Below, one piece after another: positions 7,047-12,198 of a stretch of DNA of 12,198 nt. The notes below the pieces were generated by a model that saw nothing but the letters and a program-made list of their open reading frames with translations, made no database searches and was not told where the DNA came from. The DNA is from SIAJ01 sp036266155 (GTDB lineage: Bacteria; Planctomycetota; Planctomycetia; Gemmatales; Gemmataceae). The stretch lies in contig DATANR010000138.1 in NCBI GenBank assembly GCA_036266155.1, positions 1 to 12,198 of the forward strand, written 5' to 3'. The position numbers were made by a program, and so were the translations under genes. The stretch's first letter is position 1, and each line of letters starts with the position of its first letter.

Positions 7047-7613
7047 TTTTTGAGCGTGAGCGAGCGCGCTCTTAAGAACATTTGCGATAACGTTTGGATG
7101 GCTTGTAAACATTTCGCAACCGGTGGGCTTCGTCGACGACCACGAGATCCCAATTGGCGTTCGCCACGTCGGAGGCTTTCGATCACGCGAACTGGTAAGA
7201 GCAAATCACGACCGCTTCTGGATTCGAGGTGAACGGTTGAAACTCTCCGCGCTTAATCGCCTCGTTGTAAGACTTTGCTTCGAGGATACGGCAGGCCAGG
7301 AAGAATTTTTCGCTGAGTTCCTGATGCCACTGCTTGCGAAGGTTCGCCGGCGTGATGACGAGCAGCTTCCGCTTCAGCTCAGCCCACTTCTGTGAAAGAA
7401 CCAAGCCGGCTTCGATAGTCTTGCCGAGTCCGCAAGCAATGCCCCTCGGGACAGCGGCGACCGGAAAGCGAACAACGCTGCCTCAACCTGGTGGGGATTC
7501 AGGTCGACCTGAGCGTCGACAAGGGCACCCGCGAGCTTCTCGATGCTGTCCGAGGAGCATCGTTTTGTAAGCTCGTGGGCGAAGTACTTCGAGTGGTAGT
7601 CCGTCAGGGACAT
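7041..7613 (-). pseudogene. Decayed N-terminal part of an SNF2/DEAH-family helicase
   Basis: Reading leftward from 7613: MSLTDYHSKYFAHELT, then LNPHQVEAALFAFRSPLSRGA (motif Q region), KTIEAGLVLSQKWAELKRK, LLVITPANLRKQWHQELS (motif Ia region), CSYQFA, and WDLVVVDEAHRLRNVYKPS with an intact DEAH box (7123-7134), then NVIANVLKSALAHAQKLL. These are N-lobe motifs of RapA/SNF2-like ATPases often found in restriction and defence loci. Four lesions show it is dead. First, about ten bases are missing at about 7426-7433, removing the centre of the Walker A motif and shifting frame. Second, TGA at 7183-7185 sits where CGA (Arg) is expected. Third, an extra A near 7093-7095 shifts frame. Fourth, homology stops at about 7041, just before motif III. 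The C-terminal lobe is absent. No partner methylase or nuclease is in view. Confidence 0.85.
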
Positions 7614-7841
7614 TTGGTCGACACCCCGGGGCCAACCCAACGAATGCGGGGCATCGACCCATTAAAGGGATTGTCTGCTGGCACCGGGGTTCGTCAACTT
7701 TGGTGGTCGATTCGCGCCGGTGAGTTCGATGCGGGACGGGACGGGCCCTAAATCGTGGCGAAAACTGCTTACGCATTGCGTTGGGCGAGAAGAGTCGTAA
7801 AACGGCAGTGTTCATGTTCAACCCGCTTTTCTCACGCATCA

Positions 7842-9482
7842 TCAAACCAGCGCCGCGCTAACGATCTGTTGCGCTTCAGCCAGAATCGTCTGCAAGTGCT
7901 TGTCGTCTTGGAAGCTCTCAGCGTGGATTTTGTAGACGTTTTCTGTGCCCGATGAGCGAATTGCGAACCAGCCGCTCGGCGCCGCGATTTTCAGGCCTCC
8001 GATGGGGGCACTGTTCCCTGGGGCGCGCGTGAGCCTGGCAGTAATCGGCTCGCCGGCCAGCTTCGATTCCTTCACAGATTCTGGCGTCAACCGTTCTAGC
8101 CGCGCCTTCTGTTCGGGGGTCGCCGGCGCGTCGATTCGCGTGTAGAAAGGTGTTCCGAACTTCGCCGTTAGTTCTCGGAAGTGCTCTCCGAGATCCCTGC
8201 CGGTGACCGCTGTGATCTCGGCGGCCAGCAAGTCCATGATCGGGCCATCCTTGTCGGTAGTCCACACGGTTCCATCGAGTCTTAGGAAGCTGGCCCCTGC
8301 GCTTTCCTCACCGCCGAAGCAACACGAACCATCGAAGAGGCCCGGCGTAAACCATTTGAAGCCGACCGGCATTTCGGCTAGGCGGCGCCCAAGGTCATTC
8401 ACCACGCTGTCGATCATGCTGCTGCTGACGAGCGTCTTGCCGACCGCCGCAGCGAACGGCCAGTTGGGCCGATGCGTGAGGAGGTAGCGGATGGCGACGA
8501 CTAGGTAATGGTTGGGATTCATCAGCCCGGCTGACGGCGTAACGATGCCGTGCCGGTCCGAGTCGGGGTCATTTGCGAAGCAAACTTGATACTTGTCCTT
8601 GAGGCCGACGAGTCGGGCCATCGCGTACGGACTGGAGCAATCCATTCGGATCTTTCCATCGTGATCGACAGTCATGAAAGAAAACGACGGATCGACCTTT
8701 CGGTTTACCACATCGATGTTCAGACCGTAGATTTCGTTGATCGGATCCCAGTAATGAACGGCCGCGCCACCGAGAGGATCCACTGCCAATCTCAGGCCAG
8801 CAGCGCGAATCGCGTCCATGTTAACGACGTTCCGCAGGTCATTAACGTAGGGGTAAATGAAATCCTCTTGGTGCGTCGTCTGCACTTTGACGGCAGTGGC
8901 GAACGGCACACGCCGCACACCATCGTTTCCGCCACGCAGGAGTTCATTGGCCCGATCCTGGATGCACTTTGTGACGTTGGTGGCGGCTGGACCGCCGTTT
9001 GTTGTGTTGTATTTGAAGCCGCCATCCGCGGGGGGATTGTGTGACGGCGTAATGACAATGCCGTCGGCGAGATGCTTGTTGCGGTCACGGTTGTAGATAA
9101 GAACCGCTCGCGAGATTACTGGCGTCGGAGTGACGCCGTCGTCAGATTGGATGATTGTCTCGACCCCATTGCCAGCTAGGACTTCCAGCGCCGTGCGCTG
9201 GGCCGGCGTGGACAGTGCGTGCGTGTCTTTTCCCATGTAAAGCGGGCCGTCCGTGCCTTGGCTGCGACGGTAATCGCAAATGCTCTGGGTGATGGCCAGG
9301 ATGTGGGCCTCGGTGAATGTGCCGCGTAGCGGCGTGCCCCGATGTCCGCTTGTGCCGAAGCTGACCAACTGGTTAGGGTCGCTCAAGTCGGGCTGGCGCT
9401 CGAAATACTCTCGTTCGAGCCGGACCAAGTCTACGAGCAGATGCTTTGGCGCGGGCATTCCCGCAAGCGGTGAGATTGTCAT
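7842..9482 (-). CDS. pgm: Phosphoglucomutase (alpha-D-glucose-1,6-bisphosphate type)
   Basis: Interconverts glucose-1-phosphate and glucose-6-phosphate, linking glycogen turnover to glycolysis in the cytoplasm. The 546-residue product has the length of E. coli Pgm and all active-site loops: SFGTSGHRG (41-49), the phosphoserine loop TPSHNPPADGG (145-155, Ser147), the magnesium loop NDPDSD (304-309), the sugar-specificity loop GEESAG (391-396) and the phosphate-binding loop RSSGTENVYK (509-518). AAGGAAG lies just upstream of the ATG at 9482 with good spacing, which supports this start. It follows a truncated glycogen phosphorylase after 33 bases, so the two were co-transcribed in a glycogen-degradation operon. 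Base composition is lower in G+C than the lipid operon. No frameshift or missing residue is visible, so the enzyme looks functional, although its original promoter may have been lost with the upstream rearrangement. Confidence 0.97.
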   Translation of the reverse strand: MTISPLAGMPAPKHLLVDLVRLEREYFERQPDLSDPNQLVSFGTSGHRGTPLRGTFTEAHILAITQSICDYRRSQGTDGPLYMGKDTHALSTPAQRTALEVLAGNGVETIIQSDDGVTPTPVISRAVLIYNRDRNKHLADGIVITPSHNPPADGGFKYNTTNGGPAATNVTKCIQDRANELLRGGNDGVRRVPFATAVKVQTTHQEDFIYPYVNDLRNVVNMDAIRAAGLRLAVDPLGGAAVHYWDPINEIYGLNIDVVNRKVDPSFSFMTVDHDGKIRMDCSSPYAMARLVGLKDKYQVCFANDPDSDRHGIVTPSAGLMNPNHYLVVAIRYLLTHRPNWPFAAAVGKTLVSSSMIDSVVNDLGRRLAEMPVGFKWFTPGLFDGSCCFGGEESAGASFLRLDGTVWTTDKDGPIMDLLAAEITAVTGRDLGEHFRELTAKFGTPFYTRIDAPATPEQKARLERLTPESVKESKLAGEPITARLTRAPGNSAPIGGLKIAAPSGWFAIRSSGTENVYKIHAESFQDDKHLQTILAEAQQIVSAALV

Positions 9483-9515
9483 GTGGGACTTCCTTTCATC
9501 GGTTAGATCGCTTGG

Positions 9516-10034
9516 CTAAGAAACTGGGCACGAATCCGCGTTCCAGATCGGTGCCGCGTACTCGGCAATGGTGCGGTCGGTGGAAAACTCCCCTGAACTC
9601 GCTACATTCAAGGTGGCCTTGAGCGACCAGGCGTCCCGGTCACAATACAATTCGACCAACCGTTGGTCCGCCTCCAGGTGGGACTTCACGTCCGCAGGGT
9701 GCATGTAGAGGTCACCGTTCGTCAGCAGCGTATCGAGCACCGGCGCGAAGACACCCGACTCGTTGCGACTGAAGGCCAGCGAAAACCAGGCCAAACGCTG
9801 CCGCGTCTCCAGTTCGTGTTCGTAGTGCCAGTGCAGATTGAACCAAGCTCGGCAATGCGCAACCTGTTCGGCGGTCCGGTCGAATAGGTACAGATTCTCC
9901 CCGCCCGCCTCCTCGGCCAACTCGAGAGTTGCCCCGTCGCGTGTGCCGACTGTCAGGGCGCCGTTCATCATGAGCTTCATGTTGGAGGTGGCAACTTCAT
10001 TTGCGGGATCGAGCGCCGCCGAGAGTTGTGGGGT
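9516..10034 (-). pseudogene. glgP: C-terminal fragment of glycogen/alpha-glucan phosphorylase
   Basis: About 172 residues matching the end of the family: TSNMKLMMNGALTVGTRDGA, then GGENLYLFDRTAEQV, then YMHPADVKSHLEADQRLVELY and SSGEFSTDRTIAEYAAPIW, close to classical phosphorylase C-termini. The full enzyme, roughly 800 residues, phosphorolyses glycogen to glucose-1-phosphate using PLP. Here the first four-fifths are absent: in-frame homology begins at TPQLSAALDPANEVATSNMK, immediately after a TAA at 10035-10037, and the catalytic centre and PLP lysine context are mostly missing. The ATG at 9980 is an internal conserved methionine with no ribosome site. Homology ends where the recombinase element begins, pointing to insertion or rearrangement. 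The EASGTSNMK motif of active enzymes is changed to NEVATSNMK. The product would feed the adjacent pgm. Confidence 0.85.
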
Positions 10035-10037
10035 TTA

Positions 10038-10059
10038 TCCGCACTTTTGGTGATGCGGA
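10038..10059. repeat. Inverted repeat at the phosphorylase break point
   Basis: TCCGCA (10038-10043) and TGCGGA (10054-10059) are perfect inverse complements around a 10-base centre, cttttggtga. The structure sits exactly at the junction between the phosphorylase fragment and the recombinase remnant and contains the left end motif CACTTTTGG. It may be a subterminal hairpin of the element. Confidence 0.6.
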
Positions 10060-11538
10060 ATGCTATCAGTGCTGTCTAGTTGCTTGGCCGTTCGCGCCAA
10101 TGTTTTCCGGCGAACGCGGGCCCGGAGCAGTGTCATACCGGTTCACCCATACATCGTCCACGTGATCATTTTGATGGTTGCGACATCCACCATTGTCACA
10201 GGCCGTTGCTCGATGCAACCGGGACAACCCCGTTTGCATTTTGTCAGGCGCCGACCACTTACTTCGCTCGAAATCGCTTCGGCGTCGTCAACTCAGGCGG
10301 GTACGGATGTTGTAATCCATTGGCCCATCCGCCAGCCAACTTCTTCAGACGACGCCTTTTCGGCAGTGTCCGCCCAGACGACCCAACGGAACACTACCGC
10401 CTCCACCTTGCGTGCTTCAACCCATCCCCGCTTGCACCATGCCATCAACGTTGGGATGGGAATACTCAATTCCTCAGCCAAGTCCGTCATCCAGGTTTCG
10501 TGATGCCTCAGTCGCGGTGCGTCATCAGGTAGTGTCGACCGCCGTGGTCGCAGTCCGAATCGACAGACAATCTGTCGGATCCGATTCGCCGTGAATCGTA
10601 GGCTACCACGCGGCGATCGAAACCCTTCGGCGTTGAGTCGGGTCGCGATGAGCCCCGAACGCTGTCCGGCCGACAGCAGTTCCCGAATCCGCTCCACCAA
10701 CCGAGTGTATTCGCTCAGTTGCTCGTAGCGGAAGACCGGGCGAGCAAGTTCATGCCGGCTGATTCCACCACTGACCCAACGAATCGCGACACGTGTGACT
10801 TCTGAATTCGCCGCGGCCTCAATCTCGACCCGCTCGACCAAATGCCGCAGAATGGCCTGACGTTCAACCGGTCCGGCGGTCATCCACAATGCAGGAATAT
10901 CGCTTGCCAGCGCGACATTGGGCTCTCGATCCGCGCATGTGAGTTCTTGCGCCCGTCCCGGCCAAGTGCGCTCGAACTCTTCTTGCAGATGCTGTTCGGC
11001 ACGCAAGGCATCTTCCCAGCGGTGCTCCAGTTCGCGTGCCACCAGCCGATTTTCTGGCTCCGCCGGTCGAACTGGCGGCGGGCCCGCTCGGTCTGATATC
11101 GCGCTCGTGCGCACGCGACCAACCCGCCCAACAAGGCCGAGCCGTGACGCGGTGCTCCCGACGTCGCAAACGACGACCGGTTTTGTGGGAGTCGTTCCTG
11201 GTTCGCCTCGTATTGATCCCAGGTGATGTAAGCCGTAAGCGAATCGCGAACGAGAACCGCCCATTCGTCCGCAGGCAAACGCACCCGTCCTGTGAGAGGT
11301 CGGCCGGGCATCTTCCGCCGCGGATCCAGTTTCGAGCGGCCGTAACAGTACGCCCCGGCATAAATCGGATGCCGCAGCACGTTATAGACTGTGGCGAAAC
11401 GGCCTCACCCCACTCGATCTGCCCGCGATTGGCTCCGCCACGCGCACGAATTGGCAGCCGGATGCCGTCCCGAATGAATTGCACAAGCCAGAGCAAGAGA
11501 AAAAGCCACTATGAGATGCGCCGCCTGCTCCAAAAGTG
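10042..11538 (-). mobile_element. Remnant of a serine-recombinase element with short inverted ends
   Basis: The recombinase pseudogene is bracketed by CACTTTTGG at 10042-10050 and its inverse complement CCAAAAGTG at 11530-11538. Inside each end similarity continues imperfectly for about 15-20 bases (CGG, then ATC/TCA, then GTG in both). The left end lies within 10 bases of the point where phosphorylase homology stops; the right end lies 26 bases from the stop of the next gene. Bases about 10060-10290 inside hold no recognisable gene. No target duplication is visible. The bounds are an inference from these repeats. Confidence 0.45.
10293..11496 (-). pseudogene. Large serine recombinase, catalytic domain missing and frameshifted
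   Basis: Read leftward in three successive frames. Frame one (from about 11496) gives QFIRDGIRLPIRARGGANRG, the linker before the recombinase domain. Near 11400 one base is missing and the frame changes to YNVLRHPIYAGAYCYGRSK, then LLGGLVACARARYQTERARR. Near 11063 another one-base loss moves it to PAEPENRLVARELEHRWED, followed by ALASDIPALW, RQAILRHLVERVEIE and a C-terminal DNA-binding part ending MTDLAEELSIPIPTLMAWCKRGW. At LVACAR the zinc-ribbon cysteines and much of the coiled coil appear deleted, since CAR joins directly to RARYQ. The N-terminal resolvase domain with the nucleophilic serine is absent. Full-length relatives catalyse site-specific integration or excision of mobile DNA; this copy cannot. 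The two frameshifts and the internal deletion are inferred by comparison with remembered family sequence. Confidence 0.8.
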
Positions 11539-11563
11539 AATGCCGCCGGGAGTCGACTACAAG

Positions 11564-11773
11564 TCATCGATCCGCTTCAACCTCCTTGAGGAGTCTCGAA
11601 ATCGCCAGGTGATCTTCATCACGGACTTTGCCCAGCACAGCAACGAGTCCTTGTTTTGTCGGCAACAGAAAGACGTCATCGCCTTTGTTTGTCTTAATGG
11701 ACTGGACTCTCTCCCAGCCCCCATCCTGGTTTCGGCAGATGACTGCGATTAACGTCTTATCATTTGGCTCCAT
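11564..11773 (-). CDS. Small hypothetical protein, 69 residues
   Basis: I do not recognise a family. The product begins MEPNDKTLIAVICRNQDGGW, continues with VFLLPTKQGLVAVLGKV and ends in a charged helix-like segment, SRLLKEVEADR. It has no signal peptide, membrane segment or cysteine cluster, suggesting a small cytosolic alpha/beta protein. The ATG at 11773 is preferred over a longer in-frame start at 11845 because GAGGAG (11781-11786) lies seven bases upstream and because the longer version would overlap the preceding gene by 25 bases. It follows the ferritin-like gene after 47 bases and is probably co-transcribed with it. Its stop lies 26 bases from the inverted end of the recombinase remnant, so the element inserted just beyond the gene without damaging it. 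Confidence 0.65.
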   Translation of the reverse strand: MEPNDKTLIAVICRNQDGGWERVQSIKTNKGDDVFLLPTKQGLVAVLGKVRDEDHLAISRLLKEVEADR

Positions 11774-11793
11774 GAAGGCTCTCCTCGGGCAAG

Positions 11794-11827
11794 GCCCTGA
11801 ATCTCCGACGTGACCGTCCTTCAGGGC
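11794..11827 (-). promoter_or_regulatory. Inverted repeat between ferritin-like gene and small gene
   Basis: GCCCTGAA (11794-11801) and TTCAGGGC (11820-11827) form a perfect 8-bp stem around an 18-base loop. It spans the stop codon of the ferritin-like gene and ends eight bases before the GAGGAG ribosome site of the small gene. With no U-run it is not a classical terminator, but it could modulate expression of the downstream gene. Confidence 0.4.
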
Positions 11828-12198
11828 AAGCCCTCGATGAACCACATGGGAAAGGCGGAGAGCGCCCGCGTGTATTTGTTGACGGGAGCCTTGCCTGGGA
11901 TCTTCAGCCCGGAATTCGCCATCACTCGGTTGAGGGTGTTTTCGTACTCGGCATGCGAATTATCGACGAGCCAAAGCAGCCACTTGTTACCGAACCTGGC
12001 GTGGACGGTCTCATCGGCGTTGATGTACTCCAAGATCTCGGCTGTTTCGTGATCGCCCACCTCGCGAAAGGCGGCGATGAAGACCATGTTCCCCTCGACG
12101 GAATTGCCTTCCTGGATCACTTGCTGGAGGGCAAGTCGCTCCGCCAGCGTCTCGCCGAGGAAATATCGCCGCCAGACGCGGCAATCGTAGGTGTAATC
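11821..12198 (-). CDS. Ferritin-like DUF455-type protein, C-terminal part
   Basis: The frame is open to the right edge, so the N-terminus lies outside the window; 125 residues are visible. Two helix-rich motifs stand out: GETLAERLALQQVIQEGNSVEG, and EILEYINADETVHARFGNKWL, where E-T-V-H is the E-x-x-H metal motif typical of ferritin-like four-helix proteins. The ADE.VHARFGN.WL segment resembles DUF455, an uncharacterised ferritin-like family. The C-terminus continues NSHAEYENTLNRVM, then GKAPVNKYTRALSAF. Ferritin-like proteins usually bind a di-iron or manganese centre and act as oxidases or oxygenases, but no substrate is established from sequence. The GTG at 12118-12120 is an internal valine, not a start, because similarity continues upstream of it. 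Possibly in one operon with the 69-residue gene downstream. Fairly sure of the fold, unsure of function. Confidence 0.7.
   Translation of the reverse strand, partial: DYTYDCRVWRRYFLGETLAERLALQQVIQEGNSVEGNMVFIAAFREVGDHETAEILEYINADETVHARFGNKWLLWLVDNSHAEYENTLNRVMANSGLKIPGKAPVNKYTRALSAFPMWFIEGLP

Noticed and set aside
7047..7232. C-terminal extension of the beta-helix frame
   Set aside because: This part is antisense to the clear helicase fragment and loses all beta-helix character.
7483..7845. 120-residue minus-strand frame between the helicase remnant and pgm
   Set aside because: It overlaps the better-supported helicase frame, lacks a ribosome site and shows no motif; bases 7614-7841 are left as intergenic.
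10060..10532. Two overlapping plus-strand frames of about 150 residues
   Set aside because: Their right halves are antisense to recognisable recombinase sequence and the left halves show no family resemblance.

Overview
The window looks like an accessory stretch of a high-GC planctomycete chromosome, probably of the Gemmata group. The clues are protein-level resemblances: a Gemmata-style ECF sigma-factor N-terminus, a large beta-helix surface protein, a planctomycete-type large serine recombinase, and a very GC-rich lipid operon. This is recognition from memory, not a database result. Composition is uneven: the lipid operon (about 1.4-5.8 kb) is visibly richer in G+C than the phosphoglucomutase region (7.8-10 kb).

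Layout. (1) Bases 1-653 are a CRISPR array of nine 37-base repeats, already running at the left edge, with no cas gene in view. Its far end abuts a truncated sigma-factor fragment (687-845, minus). A second, unrelated 39-base direct repeat occurs twice with a 33-base gap (929-1039). (2) Bases 1396-5839 hold a compact plus-strand operon: phosphatidylserine decarboxylase with a cysteine-rich N-terminal extension, a small exported protein of unknown role, a membrane desaturase fused to a Rossmann domain, and a membrane sulfatase-fold head-group transferase of the LtaS/OpgB/EptA type. The last three genes overlap by ATGA and are probably translationally coupled. Together they suggest remodelling of membrane lipids or of a phospholipid-derived envelope decoration. 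(3) Bases 5994-7613 are a graveyard. A beta-helix protein fragment (plus) is joined directly to an SNF2-family helicase fragment (minus) that carries a small deletion in the Walker A region, a nonsense codon, a one-base frameshift and a truncated C-terminus. (4) Bases 7842-10034 (minus) hold an intact 546-residue phosphoglucomutase preceded by only the C-terminal fifth or so of a glycogen/alpha-glucan phosphorylase. (5) Bases about 10042-11538 are a decayed large-serine-recombinase element. It lacks its catalytic domain, carries at least two frameshifts and an apparent internal deletion, and is flanked by short inverted repeats. Its left end coincides with the point where the phosphorylase homology stops. 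(6) Bases 11564-12198 (minus) hold a ferritin-like DUF455-type gene running off the right edge, followed by a 69-residue hypothetical gene.

The best candidates for something undescribed are the lipid operon with its desaturase-Rossmann fusion and Zn-ribbon-like PSD, the inverted-repeat-bounded recombinase remnant, and the second CRISPR-like repeat pair. No complete new defence system is visible: the only defence-type protein, the SNF2 helicase, is broken.
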